Assembly: GCF_014197915.1 (NCBI RefSeq)
Contig: NZ_JACIGK010000025.1
Span: forward strand, 1-64,000
Origin: Roseospira visakhapatnamensis
GTDB lineage: Bacteria > Pseudomonadota > Alphaproteobacteria > Rhodospirillales > Rhodospirillaceae
Length of the DNA stretch: 64,000 nucleotides
Direction: 5' to 3'
Part shown: one piece after another, positions 8,523-16,915 of the stretch
Layout of the letters: the number at the start of each line of letters is the position of its first letter
Numbering within the stretch: the first letter of the stretch is position 1
Notes under the pieces: model-generated
What the model was told of the DNA's origin: nothing
What the model saw: the letters and a program-made list of their open reading frames with translations, nothing else
The model's database searches: none
Translations under genes and position numbers: made by a program

Positions 8523-9806
8523 ATGGACTTCGCTCTGACACTCCAGATCATCGCCGTCCTCGCGGCGCTTCTGGTCATTGGTGTGCCCATCGCCTATGCG
8601 TTGGCCGGCGCATCGATCTTCTTCTTCGTCACGCAGGACATTCCGCTGTCCATCGCCACGCAGCGCATCACGGCCGGTGTGCAGTCGTTCCCGCTGCTGG
8701 CCATTCCCCTGTTCGTGATGGCCGGCGCCCTGATGAACGAGTCCGGCATCAGCGAGCGGCTCTTCACCCTGACACGCGCCCTGGTCGGGCACATTCGGGG
8801 CGGCCTCGCGCAGGTCAATGTCATCGCCAGCTTTCTCATGGGGGGCATTTCCGGGTCATCGCTGGCCGACTGCGCGGCGACCACGCGCGTTTTCGTGCCG
8901 CAGATGGTCCGCAACGGGTACGACAAGCCGTTTTGTGTCGTGCTCACCGCCTCGACCGCCACCCTGGCGCCGATCGTGCCGCCGTCGATCCTGATGGTCG
9001 TGTACGGCTGGCAGGCCAACATCTCCATCGCCGACCTGTTCCTGGGCGGCATCGTGCCGGCCATCGTCATCACCATGATCCTGATGCTGACCGTCAGCAT
9101 TGTGGCCTGGCGCCACAGGTATCCCAAGGACGAGGCCTTTTCCCGGCAGCGCCTGACGGAGGCGTTCCGGCGGTCCACATGGGCGCTGGCGATGCCTGTT
9201 CTTATCCTCGTCGGGTTCCGGCTGGGCGTCCTGACGGCGACGGAAGTCGCCGCCGCCGCCGCTGCCTATGCCATGTTCGTCGGTCTTTTCATTTACCGAA
9301 CGCTGAAGTGGACCCGCATTCCCGAAGTTCTCAAGATCACCGTCAGGGATTCGTCCGCCATTCTCCTCATCGTCGGGACATCGGCGCCCTTCGCGTGGGT
9401 CATGGGCATCGCCGAGGCCCCGCAAGCGATGCTTCATTTCATCACCGGTATCTCGACCGACCCCATCGTGGTGCTGCTGATCCTCAATGTCTTCCTGTTG
9501 TTGATCGGCACCTTCATGGAAACGATCTCGGTGATCATCATCCTGATCCCGATCCTGATGCCGTTGCTTGAGACGCTGCAAATCGACCTGACGCACTTCG
9601 GGTTGATCATGATCTTCAACCTCGTGCTGGGGCAGCTGACGCCCCCGCTCGGCGTCCTGATGTTCATGACCTGCTCGATCGCCAAGATCAGCATCGGCCA
9701 GTTCCTGAGCCGCTTGCTGCCCTTCTTCTCCGCGCTGGTCTTCGCCCTGATCATCATCACGTACATGCCGTCGCTCACGCTGTTCCTGCCGAACCTGTTC
9801 CGCTGA
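8523..9806 (+). CDS. dctM: TRAP transporter large permease (DctM family)
   Basis: A 427-residue polytopic membrane protein, the normal DctM length with about 12 helices. Recognisable segments are FPLLAIPLFVMAGALMNESG, MGGISGSSLADCAATT and TLAPIVPPSILMVVYG, which line the transport path, with a repeat in the second half (LGQLTPPLGVLMF). The ATG at 8523 lies just behind dctQ. It forms the transport channel that takes substrate from DctP using the sodium gradient. Confidence 0.94.
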   Translation: MDFALTLQIIAVLAALLVIGVPIAYALAGASIFFFVTQDIPLSIATQRITAGVQSFPLLAIPLFVMAGALMNESGISERLFTLTRALVGHIRGGLAQVNVIASFLMGGISGSSLADCAATTRVFVPQMVRNGYDKPFCVVLTASTATLAPIVPPSILMVVYGWQANISIADLFLGGIVPAIVITMILMLTVSIVAWRHRYPKDEAFSRQRLTEAFRRSTWALAMPVLILVGFRLGVLTATEVAAAAAAYAMFVGLFIYRTLKWTRIPEVLKITVRDSSAILLIVGTSAPFAWVMGIAEAPQAMLHFITGISTDPIVVLLILNVFLLLIGTFMETISVIIILIPILMPLLETLQIDLTHFGLIMIFNLVLGQLTPPLGVLMFMTCSIAKISIGQFLSRLLPFFSALVFALIIITYMPSLTLFLPNLFR

Positions 9807-9866
9807 GGTCTCCGTCTGGGCCGGCGATGAGGCGGTGATCCCGGCACGCCCACTGCTCACACAAAT

Positions 9867-9881
9867 TCGTACCTTAGGTTC
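9867..9881. promoter_or_regulatory. Candidate operator upstream of transketolase gene
   Basis: TCGTACCTTAGGTTC matches the motif upstream of dctP (6772-6786) at 13 of 15 positions. It also holds a small palindrome, TTAGG-TT-CCTAA (9874-9885). It sits 18 bp before the transketolase ATG, where a bound repressor would block transcription or initiation. This suggests a second transcription unit under the same regulator. Confidence 0.5.
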
Positions 9882-9898
9882 CTAAAGACGAGGTTAGA

Positions 9899-11923
9899 AT
9901 GGACACCCCATCCTCTTTCGGTTCCCTGAGCGGCCCGCGCCTGCGCCGCATGGCGAATGCGATCCGCGCCCTGTCGGTCGATGCCATCAACAAGATCCAG
10001 ACCGGGCATCCCGGCCTGCCTCTCGGCGCGGCGGATGTGGCCACGGTCCTGTTCACCCAGCATTTGAAGTTCGATCCCGTGCATCCCGACTGGGCCGATC
10101 GTGACCGCTTCGTGCTGTCGGCCGGGCATGGATCGATGCTCCTGTACGCGCTCGGCTATCTGTGCGGCTACGAGGCGATGACGCTCGACGACATCAAGAG
10201 CTTCCGCCGGCTGGGCAGCAAGGCCGCCGGCCATCCTGAACTCGACCTTGCGATCGGCGTCGAGGCGACCACGGGTCCCCTCGGCCAGGGACTGGCCATG
10301 GCCGTGGGCATGGCCCTCAGTGAACGGATGTTGCGCAGCCGCTTCGGCGCCGACCTCGTCGATCATCACACGTACGCGCTGGTCGGCGATGGCTGCCTGA
10401 TGGAAGGCATCTCCTACGAAGCCGCCGCGCTGGCGGGTCATCTGGGCCTGGATCGTCTGATCGTTCTGTTCGACGACAACGGGATTTCCATCGACGGCCC
10501 GACCAGTCTGGCCACCTCCGAAAACCAGCAGGCCCGGTTCGAGGCGTGCGGATGGCACTGGCAGGCGGTCGACGGGCATGACCCCCAGGCCCTATCCGAC
10601 GCCATCGACGCGGCGAAGCGCGCCGACCGTCCCAGCATCGTGGCCTGCCGCACCACCATTGGCCTGGGCTTGCCCAACAAGGCCGGGACCAGCGCCGCCC
10701 ACGGACAGCCACCGAGCATGGAGGAGGCCGCCGCCGCCCGGTTGGCGTACGAGTGGCCCGATGCGCCGTTCGAGGTGCCCGTCGACATCCTGGCCGACTG
10801 GCGCGAGAGCGGCCGTCGTGGCGGGGCGGACCACACGCGGTGGAGGCAACGCCTGGCGCGGGCGGACGACACGACGCGCGCCGCGTTCCAGGCCTGGCAG
10901 TCGGATGACCTGCCGGAGGGCTGGCGCGACGCGATCAAGGCGTGCAAGCGCCGCTTCAGCGAGGCCCGACCCACCGAGCCAACGCGCCAGTCCTCCAAGA
11001 CGGTGATGAGCGCCCTGATCCCCGCGATTCCCAATCTCATCGGCGGATCGGCGGATCTCACCCCCAGCAACCTCAGCCGGCCGGACGGCATCACACCCGT
11101 TTCGCGCGACAATTTCGCCGGTCGCTACATCCATTTCGGCATTCGTGAACATGCCATGGCGGCCGTCACCAACGGTATCGCCCTTCACAAGGGGTTCCTG
11201 CCGTTCTGCGCGACCTTCCTGTGCTTCTCGGACTATTGCCGGCCCGCGATCCGCCTGTCGGCCCTGATGGAACAGAAGGTCCTCTACATCCTGACGCACG
11301 ACACGATCACGCAGGGACCGGACGGCCCAACCCATCAACCGGTCGAACACTTCATCACCCTGCGGGCCACGCCCAACCTGCTCTTCCTGCGTCCGGCCGA
11401 CGCCATCGAGGTTGCCGAGTGCTGGGAACTCGCGCTGGAAACCCAGGACCGGCCCGTCGCCCTGATCCTGACGCGCGAGGCCGTGCCCCCGGTGCGCGAG
11501 GGCTTCACCACGGACAATCTCTGCCGGCGCGGAGCCTATGAGTTCGCGCCCGCGTCGTCGGGCGCGGCAAGGGTCACCCTCCTGGCCACCGGATCGGAGG
11601 TCGCGGTCGCGCTCGGCGCGCGCGCGATCCTGGAAGAGAACGGCGTGCCGACGCGGGTGGTGTCCATGCCCTGCCTGGAGATCTTCGATCAACAGGACGA
11701 GGCGTTCCGCCGATCCATCCTGGCCCCCGATACCCTGCGGGTGTCCATCGAGGCCGCGACCACCGCCGGCTGGGAAAAGTACGTCGGACCCGACGGTGTG
11801 ATCATCGGGCTTCGCGGCTTCGGCGCGGCGGGCATGCCCGACGAATTGATGGACCACTTCGGACTCACGCCGGAGGCCGTCGCCACCGTCATCGAGGACA
11901 AGCTGGCCCAAACGAGGGCCTGA
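9899..11923 (+). CDS. tkt: Transketolase
   Basis: A full-length (674-residue) thiamine-diphosphate transketolase moving two-carbon ketol units between sugar phosphates. The first third has the ThDP motif starting [18 protein letters not shown] (about residue 164) and ending in LFDDN. The catalytic glutamate lies in [18 protein letters not shown] (near residue 413), and [20 protein letters not shown] is the usual C-terminal end. It lies in a catabolic cluster with hydroxypyruvate isomerase and tartronate semialdehyde reductase, not with the cbb genes at 34-39 kb. It may therefore serve substrate breakdown. Transketolases also accept hydroxypyruvate as ketol donor, which would link it to these neighbours. 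Confidence 0.93.
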   Translation: MDTPSSFGSLSGPRLRRMANAIRALSVDAINKIQTGHPGLPLGAADVATVLFTQHLKFDPVHPDWADRDRFVLSAGHGSMLLYALGYLCGYEAMTLDDIKSFRRLGSKAAGHPELDLAIGVEATTGPLGQGLAMAVGMALSERMLRSRFGADLVDHHTYALVGDGCLMEGISYEAAALAGHLGLDRLIVLFDDNGISIDGPTSLATSENQQARFEACGWHWQAVDGHDPQALSDAIDAAKRADRPSIVACRTTIGLGLPNKAGTSAAHGQPPSMEEAAAARLAYEWPDAPFEVPVDILADWRESGRRGGADHTRWRQRLARADDTTRAAFQAWQSDDLPEGWRDAIKACKRRFSEARPTEPTRQSSKTVMSALIPAIPNLIGGSADLTPSNLSRPDGITPVSRDNFAGRYIHFGIREHAMAAVTNGIALHKGFLPFCATFLCFSDYCRPAIRLSALMEQKVLYILTHDTITQGPDGPTHQPVEHFITLRATPNLLFLRPADAIEVAECWELALETQDRPVALILTREAVPPVREGFTTDNLCRRGAYEFAPASSGAARVTLLATGSEVAVALGARAILEENGVPTRVVSMPCLEIFDQQDEAFRRSILAPDTLRVSIEAATTAGWEKYVGPDGVIIGLRGFGAAGMPDELMDHFGLTPEAVATVIEDKLAQTRA

Positions 11924-12053
11924 CCGACGGTCTGAACCCCGAAGGGCGGGTGCGGGTGAACCCTCCGCCCCCGCGAGCGCCTTGCCGGCGCCGGGCCGGA
12001 CACGGAGGTCGAGGACCAGTCTCACGCACGGATCGTATTCAGGGAGCCGAGAT

Positions 12054-12821
12054 ATGCCGAAGTTTGCCGCGAACCTTTCGATGCTGTTCACGGAGCGGCC
12101 GTTTCTGGACCGCTTTGGCGCCGCCGCCGAGGCGGGGTTCAAGGGGGTTGAGTTCCTGTTTCCCTATGATTTCGAGGCCGGGCAGATCGCCGACTGCCTG
12201 AAGACACACGGGCTCCGGCAGGCCCTGCACAACCTTCCGGCGGGCGATTGGAGCGCGGGGGAGCGCGGCATCGCGTGTCTGCCGGACCGCGTCGGCGAGT
12301 TCCAGGACGGCGTCGGCAAGGCGATCACGTACGCCAAGGCCCTGGGGTGTCCCAAGGTCAACTGCCTCGCCGGCAAGCTGCCCCCGGACATGGACCGGAC
12401 GACGGCAAGGGAGACCCTGGTCGCCAATCTGCGGTTTGCCGCCACAGAGCTGAAAAAGGCCGGCGTCATGCTGGTCGTCGAGGCCATCAACACCGCCGAC
12501 ATTCCCGGCTTCTTCCTGTCGAACACGACACAGACCTTGGGCGTTCTGGACGAGGTCGGGTCGGACAACGTTTTCTACCAGTACGACATCTATCACATGC
12601 AACGCATGGAAGGGGAGTTGGCCGGCACGCTCAAGGCCAACATCGGCCGCATCGGCCACATCCAGTTGGCGGACAATCCGGGTCGGCACGAGCCGGGAAC
12701 GGGCGAAATCAACTACGACTTCCTGCTGCCCTACATCGACACGCTCGGCTACGACGGCTGGATCGGCTGCGAGTACGTGCCCGCCGAGGGACTGGGCTGG
12801 ATGCAGCGCTTCGCCGCCTGA
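12054..12821 (+). CDS. hyi: Hydroxypyruvate isomerase family protein
   Basis: A 255-residue AP-endonuclease-2/xylose-isomerase-type TIM barrel of the Hyi/OtnI family, interconverting hydroxypyruvate and tartronate semialdehyde, or 2-oxo-tetronate isomers in OtnI. Supporting segments are MPKFAANLSMLFTERPFLDR, HNLPAGDWSAGERGIA, the metal/catalytic glutamate in LVVEAINTADIPGFFL (about residue 143) and YDIYHMQRMEGELAGTL. The second glutamate is in GCEYVPAEGL. The start is the ATG after AGGGAG. The next gene, tartronate semialdehyde reductase, would consume its product. OtnI function is less likely because no OtnK kinase or OtnC aldolase is present. Confidence 0.88.
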   Translation: MPKFAANLSMLFTERPFLDRFGAAAEAGFKGVEFLFPYDFEAGQIADCLKTHGLRQALHNLPAGDWSAGERGIACLPDRVGEFQDGVGKAITYAKALGCPKVNCLAGKLPPDMDRTTARETLVANLRFAATELKKAGVMLVVEAINTADIPGFFLSNTTQTLGVLDEVGSDNVFYQYDIYHMQRMEGELAGTLKANIGRIGHIQLADNPGRHEPGTGEINYDFLLPYIDTLGYDGWIGCEYVPAEGLGWMQRFAA

Positions 12822-12915
12822 CGGCGTCGAGCTTCAGGACGTCACCGATCGCCACCAAACCAAACGAACGACATGCGGCGCGCCGGTCCCCCCGGCGCCA
12901 GGAAAGGCAAGGGAC

Positions 12916-13806
12916 ATGAGCAAGCTGGGCTTTGTTGGACTGGGAATCATGGGCGCGCCGATGGCGGCGCATTTGCTTTCGGCGGGCCACGAGCTTTTCG
13001 TGAACACGCTCGGGCCCGTTCCGGAAACGCTCACGGCGGCGGGCGCGACCGTCTGCGCCAACGGTAAGGACGTGGCGGACCGCTCCGAGATCGTGTTCAT
13101 CATGGTGCCGGACACGCCGGACGTGGAAGCGGTGTTGTTCTCCGCCGACGGTGTGGCCGAGGGACTGTCGGCAGGCAAGATCGTGGTCGACATGAGCTCG
13201 ATCTCGCCGGTGGCAACGAAGGCGTTCGCGGCCAGAATCAACGCGCTCGGCTGCACCTATCTGGACGCGCCGGTCTCGGGCGGCGAGGTCGGGGCGAAGG
13301 CGGCTTCGCTGACCATCATGGTTGGCGGACCGGAAGCGGCCTTCGAGACGGTGAAGCCCCTGTTCGCGGTGATGGGCAAGAACATCACCCTGGTGGGCGA
13401 CAACGGCGCCGGCCAGACCACGAAGGTCGCCAACCAGATCATCGTGGCCCTCACGATCGAGGCCGTTGGCGAGGCGCTGCTTCTGGCGTCGAAGGCCGGG
13501 GCCGATCCGGCCAAGGTGCGTCAGGCGCTGATGGGGGGGTTCGCGTCCTCGCGAATTCTGGAGGTGCACGGCCAGCGGATGATCGAACGCAACTTCGACC
13601 CGGGCTTCCGCATCACGCTGCATCAGAAGGACCTCAACCTGGCGCTGGACACGGCGCGGGCCCTCGGCGTGGCGCTGCCCAATACGGGCACGGCCCAGGA
13701 ACTGTTCAATGCCTGCGCGGCCCATGACGGGGCGGCCTGGGACCATTCCGGCATGGTCCGCGCGCTGGAACTGCTGGCCGACCACGAGATCGGCCAGACC
13801 GCCTGA
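12916..13806 (+). CDS. glxR: 2-hydroxy-3-oxopropionate (tartronate semialdehyde) reductase
   Basis: A 296-residue beta-hydroxyacid dehydrogenase. It has the N-terminal NAD(P) site (GLGIMGAPMAAHL), the substrate motif DAPVSGGEVGAKAASLTIMV, and the catalytic-lysine region GQTTKVANQIIVALTIEAVG (Lys near residue 171). It would reduce tartronate semialdehyde to glycerate, following the isomerase upstream. Related family members (3-hydroxyisobutyrate or L-threonate dehydrogenases) look alike, so specificity rests on context. A purine-rich AGGAAAGG site lies upstream of the ATG. Confidence 0.88.
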   Translation: MSKLGFVGLGIMGAPMAAHLLSAGHELFVNTLGPVPETLTAAGATVCANGKDVADRSEIVFIMVPDTPDVEAVLFSADGVAEGLSAGKIVVDMSSISPVATKAFAARINALGCTYLDAPVSGGEVGAKAASLTIMVGGPEAAFETVKPLFAVMGKNITLVGDNGAGQTTKVANQIIVALTIEAVGEALLLASKAGADPAKVRQALMGGFASSRILEVHGQRMIERNFDPGFRITLHQKDLNLALDTARALGVALPNTGTAQELFNACAAHDGAAWDHSGMVRALELLADHEIGQTA

Positions 13807-13823
13807 CCGGGGCGCCTATCGGC

Positions 13824-13848
13824 GGCGGATGACGATGCCTCATCCGCC
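13824..13848. repeat. Weak third copy of the GGCGGATGA palindrome
   Basis: GGCGGATGA, seven bases, then TCATCCGCC forms a 9-bp stem just after glxR. The arms match the core of the longer repeats at 42.7 and 62.1 kb, but the flanks differ. It may act as a REP-like intergenic element. Confidence 0.5.
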
Positions 13849-13923
13849 AGCCGGCCCCGGTCAACGTCGATGACCGATTGGCACAAGTCACGACCTCTCT
13901 CCCATGACCAAGGCTGGAACACA

Positions 13924-14733
13924 ATGAAGCCCGTCATCAGCGGTACGACCAAACTGTTCGGCGTGGTGGCCCACCCCATAGACCACGTCCGCGTTCAGTT
14001 TCTGTTCAACGAGTATTTCGACCACCACGGCATGGACGCGGTGTTCATCCCCATCCATGTCACGCCCGACGCGGCGGCCGCGGCGATGGCCGGGTTCCGT
14101 GGCATGTCGAACCTGGGCGGGCTGGTGATCACGATCCCGCACAAGTTCCGGTTCGTGGACCTGGTCGACGAGGTCATGCCGGCGGCCCGCCTGGCGGGCG
14201 CCACGAACATCATCCGGCCGGAGCCGGACGGCCGTTGGGTGGGAACCAACCTTGACGGCATGGGGTTCGTCAACGGCCTGGCCGACCGGTTCTTCGCGCC
14301 GGAGGGGCGGTCCTTCCTGGTGGTCGGCACCGGCGGGGTGGGATCCGCGATCGCGGCGACGCTGGCCCAGTCCAAGGCCGCCCGGCTGACCATCAGCGAC
14401 GTGGACCGCCCGCGCGCCGAAAGCCTGGCGGCACGTCTGCGGGCGGCGGTTCCCGGCGTTCCGGTGACCGTCGAGGGCGGCAATCCGGACCCCGCCGGCT
14501 ATGACGTCGTCGTGAACGCAACGCCTTTGGGGATGCACGACGACGATCCGCTGCCGATCGATCTGGAGCGCCTGACGGGCAAGACCGTCGTGGCGGAAGT
14601 GGTGCAGGTACCGCCGGAGACCCCGCTTCTGAAACAAGCCGCCCGGCGTGGCTTCGACACCCTGCAGGGTGGCAAGATGCTCGACCATCAGTTTATGGGA
14701 ATGGCCCGGTTCTTTCGCGTGGCGCCATCTTAA
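13924..14733 (+). CDS. Shikimate dehydrogenase-like oxidoreductase
   Basis: A 269-residue member of the shikimate/quinate dehydrogenase family. The substrate domain has the catalytic lysine in LVITIPHKFRFVDLVD and the partner aspartate in TNLDGMGFVNGL. The NAD(P) domain has VVGTGGVGSAIAATLA, and the end has GGKMLDHQFMGMA. It is the last gene of the catabolic cluster. A role in aromatic biosynthesis is less likely: the N-terminal shikimate-binding serines of AroE are not evident and the neighbours are catabolic. An ATG at 13870 would add 18 residues; I chose 13924 because homology begins there. Confidence 0.8.
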   Translation: MKPVISGTTKLFGVVAHPIDHVRVQFLFNEYFDHHGMDAVFIPIHVTPDAAAAAMAGFRGMSNLGGLVITIPHKFRFVDLVDEVMPAARLAGATNIIRPEPDGRWVGTNLDGMGFVNGLADRFFAPEGRSFLVVGTGGVGSAIAATLAQSKAARLTISDVDRPRAESLAARLRAAVPGVPVTVEGGNPDPAGYDVVVNATPLGMHDDDPLPIDLERLTGKTVVAEVVQVPPETPLLKQAARRGFDTLQGGKMLDHQFMGMARFFRVAPS

Positions 14734-14795
14734 GTGTAGCGCGGCGGCGCCGAGGTCTCCGTCGCGCAGGGATCGATGTCGGTCTTGTCGGTCAT
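14730..14795 (-). CDS. Possible 21-residue micro-protein overlapping the aroE-like gene end
   Basis: On the minus strand an ATG at 14793-14795 follows a perfect AGGAGG (14804-14809) with eight-base spacing. It encodes 21 residues starting MTDKTDIDPCATET and stops with a TAA overlapping the stop of the convergent shikimate-dehydrogenase-like gene. The ribosome binding site is among the best in the window, which is the main evidence. I do not recognise the peptide. It could also be the surviving start of a longer gene lost when the flanking transposons arrived. Confidence 0.4.
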   Translation of the reverse strand: MTDKTDIDPCATETSAPPRYT

Positions 14796-14925
14796 GCTCT
14801 CTACCTCCTGGGGACCCCCAAGGTAGCGCAGCGCGGTGTCTCGCCAAACCGTGCCCCACCCCACAGAACAACGGCCACGATCTGGCTGCGGATCGTCCTG
14901 TCATAGATCCGGATGATAAGACCTC

Positions 14926-15711
14926 TTGGCGCGTAGACATCCTGCATGGTTTCGCGTCCTTGGTCCGGGGGGAGACGGGGCCCGGATGCCGGCGCCGAAG
15001 CGCGTGGGACGGCCGAGGACGACGGACCTGCGCGATGTGCTCGACGCCATCCTGTACATGGCCGCGACCGGGTGCCAGTGGCGGATGGTGCCGAACGACT
15101 TTCCGCCGGTCTCCACGGTGCGAGGCTACTTCTATGACTGGCGCAACAACGGCGTGCTTCGCACGATCAACCATCACCTCGTGATGGCGGCGCGGGAGGC
15201 GGCCGGGCGGGAAGCGAGCCCGACGGCCGGCGTGATCGACAGCCAGAGCGTCAAAACCACGGAAAGCGGGGGGATTTCAGGCTACGACGCCGGCAAGAAG
15301 ATCAAGGGGCGCAAGCGTCATATCGTCACCGACACCCTGGGGCTGCTGGTCGGCCTGGCCGTCCACGGTGCCGACATCCAGGACCGGGACGGGGCACCCG
15401 GCGTGCTGAAGTCCATCCGGTCGTCCTACCCCTGGCTTCGCCATATCTTCGCTGATGGCGGCTATGCCGGACCAAAACTCAAAGGAGCGTTGGAGAAGAT
15501 CGGACGCTGGACGATAGAGATCGTCAAACGCTCCGATGCCGCGAAGGGGTTCGAGGTGGTGCCCCGGCGCTGGGTCGTCGAACGCACCTTCGCCTGGCTC
15601 GGACGCTGCCGACGCTTGGCCAAGGACTGGGAAAAAACCATCCAGAGCGCCGAAGCCTGGCTGCTCATCGCCCACATCCGGCGCGTCACCCGCCTCCTCG
15701 CAAAAACCTGA
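14926..15711 (+). CDS. IS5-family transposase, N-terminally incomplete
   Basis: About 261 residues (or 241 from the ATG at 14986) of an IS5-family transposase unlike the one at 4-5 kb. The DDE core is present: GVIDSQSVKTTESGG with the first Asp, KGRKRHIVTDTLGLLV, IFADGGYAGPKL with the second Asp, and RWVVERTFAWLGRCRR with the Glu. The usual N-terminal segment (LTDAEW type) is missing. The frame begins inside the domain at GRPRTTDLRDVL with no good ribosome binding site, so the element is probably truncated and inactive. Confidence 0.82.
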   Translation: MARRHPAWFRVLGPGGDGARMPAPKRVGRPRTTDLRDVLDAILYMAATGCQWRMVPNDFPPVSTVRGYFYDWRNNGVLRTINHHLVMAAREAAGREASPTAGVIDSQSVKTTESGGISGYDAGKKIKGRKRHIVTDTLGLLVGLAVHGADIQDRDGAPGVLKSIRSSYPWLRHIFADGGYAGPKLKGALEKIGRWTIEIVKRSDAAKGFEVVPRRWVVERTFAWLGRCRRLAKDWEKTIQSAEAWLLIAHIRRVTRLLAKT

Positions 15712-15713
15712 CC

Positions 15714-15810
15714 GGCTTATCCCCCTGCGTCCGGCAACCCCATGATGTTGGGGTCGCATGGGCACGAACTGCTCTCCATCATGGACCGACCTGAACCAGG
15801 GGGATAAGCC
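15714..15810. repeat. 97-bp segment with perfect 14-bp terminal inverted repeats
   Basis: GGCTTATCCCCCTG at 15714-15727 and its exact reverse complement at 15797-15810 bracket 69 bp. The left copy abuts the end of the IS5-type transposase frame and is probably its right terminal repeat. The right copy would then be the left end of a second, deleted copy, or the whole may be a small non-autonomous (MITE-like) element. A further hairpin, ACCCCATGATGTTGGGGT, lies inside. Confidence 0.65.
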
Positions 15811-16281
15811 TCAAACCTGATATGCCTCACGAAGTTTCGAATCGGACTCTTGGAGACGCCCGACATCCCCAGGGCCTTGACCGGATCGTCCACCGACCGG
15901 GTGGAGGTGCCCTGGATAGAGGCCTCCTGGATGACGGCGGTCAGCGCCTTCTCGGCCATCCGGCGCGGTTCCAGGAAGCCCGGAAAATAGCTGCCCTTGC
16001 GCAGCTTCGGGATACGCAGGTCCACGGTGCCGGCACGGTTCGGCGGGAAAACGATTCACTGGATCGTTTTCTTCCCCGCCTCACCCCCAGACGCGGTCTC
16101 GGTAGCCGTTGCGCTGGGTCAGGCGCTCGGCCGGATTGCGGTCGCCGTGGCCGGCGCCGGTCTTGGCCTCCACCTCCAACTCCATCAGCTGCTGGGTGGC
16201 AAAGCCGATCATTTCGCGCAGCACATCGGCGTCGGGCGTCTTGGCGACCAGCGCCTGCAAGTCCATCATGGTATCGGTCAT
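15811..16281 (-). pseudogene. IS256-family transposase remnant with frame disruption
   Basis: Minus strand: a start near 16281 gives MTDTMMDLQALVAKTPDADV and QRNGYRDRVW. Translation then breaks, and the other frame resumes with [35 protein letters not shown] and MSGVSKSPI. The break coincides with a short insert holding a palindrome (GAAAACGAT, seven bases, ATCGTTTTC, 16047-16071). The catalytic domain is missing beyond about 15835. It differs in sequence from the IS256 fragment at 2.3-2.7 kb. Confidence 0.85.
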
Positions 16282-16331
16282 CGTCGGGGCTCCTGTGGTT
16301 GGGTTTCGTTTGGCGACAAAACCCTACCGGA

Positions 16332-16472
16332 GTTCCGCCCGGCAATCGGCTTGAAGCCCTTAAGGGTGATCGCGCCGGACAACACAGCGTACGGTTCAAC
16401 AATCAGTGGCGTATCTGCTTTGTGTGGTCGGATGGCGGTGCGGAACACGTTGAGATCGTGGACTATCACTGA
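16332..16472 (+). pseudogene. HigB-type toxin, C-terminal fragment
   Basis: About 46 codons of a RelE/HigB mRNA interferase: PPGNRLEALKGDRAG, then HSVRFNNQWRICFVW and a VEIVDYH ending. The N-terminal half is gone, replaced upstream by IS256-type sequence. It ends 13 bp before the antitoxin start, the normal toxin-first higBA order. Without the first half the RNase fold cannot form, so it is inactive. Confidence 0.85.
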
Positions 16473-16485
16473 CGGGAGACAGGAC

Positions 16486-16626
16486 ATGGACCCACGCGAC
16501 CTTCCCCCGGTGCATCCGGGCGAACAGCTTCGGGAAGAGTTCATGGCGCCGCTGAACCTATCGGCCTATGCGCTCGCCAAGGTAACCCATGTGCCGGTGA
16601 GCCGCATCCAGGCTGTAACGCATTGA
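16486..16626 (+). pseudogene. HigA-type antitoxin, truncated
   Basis: An ATG preceded by GGGAGACAGGA opens a HigA (XRE-type) antitoxin with the typical start PPVHPGEQLREEFMAPLNLS and ALAKVTHVPVSRIQ. It stops after 46 residues, in the helix-turn-helix, where full proteins continue to about 95-100. The break is followed by AT-richer DNA leading to a tRNA 3' end. Toxin and antitoxin are thus broken on opposite sides. Confidence 0.82.
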
Positions 16627-16691
16627 TTTTATTAGAAGAGAACGTAACGCGAAAACTGACTAACAGCCTTGTATTCACAGGAACCCAAACC

Positions 16692-16738
16692 GACTCTTAA
16701 TCAGCGGGTCCAAGGTTCGAGTCCTTGTGCGTCCACCA
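16692..16738 (+). other. tRNA-Lys(CUU) 3' fragment, probable integration (att) site
   Basis: The segment matches the 3' part of a tRNA-Lys gene: anticodon loop CTCTTAA, 3' anticodon stem TCAGC, variable region, a perfect T arm (CAAGG/CCTTG around TTCGAGT), the acceptor 3' strand TGCGTCC, then ACCA. The 5' half is absent; upstream bases pair only at GA/TC. A 47-bp tRNA 3' end lacking its 5' half is the classic copy left by tyrosine-integrase elements. It marks the right edge of the scarred accessory region. No integrase gene remains visible. Confidence 0.75.
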
Positions 16739-16748
16739 ATTAGATCAA

Positions 16749-16779
16749 GGGGTTGCGAGATCTCCTGCAACCCCTTTTT
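16749..16779 (+). terminator. Rho-independent terminator behind the tRNA-Lys fragment
   Basis: GGGGTTGC, a ten-base loop and GCAACCCC form an 8-bp stem followed by TTTTT. It was probably the terminator of the tRNA-Lys gene whose 3' end precedes it. Confidence 0.8.
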
Positions 16780-16873
16780 CATGTCGAAATCCCTGCCGAT
16801 TTTTGCCAAATCGACGGCCGCGCTACAAAAACACCGCGCCAACGCAGTTTGCAAAACCGTCTGCAAAACTAAG

Positions 16874-16907
16874 AAAGGCTTGCTGACCTTTCAGTCTGCA
16901 AGCCTTT
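16874..16907 (-). terminator. Terminator of tRNA-Gln
   Basis: AAAGGCTTGC and GCAAGCCTTT form a perfect 10-bp stem nine bases beyond the 3' CCA of the minus-strand tRNA-Gln gene. A weak T-rich stretch (CTTAGTTTT) follows on the minus strand. Confidence 0.65.
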
Positions 16908-16915
16908 GAAATTGT

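Noticed and set aside
9857-12142. Long antisense open frames opposite transketolase
   Set aside because: They mirror codon-position GC bias of the real gene, lack domains and ribosome binding sites, and conflict with an intact transketolase frame. The same holds for long antisense frames opposite cbbO, cbbL, tssF, bhcC and the hydrogenase genes.
13870-13923. Upstream start for the shikimate dehydrogenase-like gene
   Set aside because: The extra 18 residues show no homology, and the 13924 ATG fits the family start better.
16692-16738. Intact tRNA-Lys gene
   Set aside because: No D arm, acceptor 5' strand or 5' anticodon stem is present upstream; only the 3' part matches.
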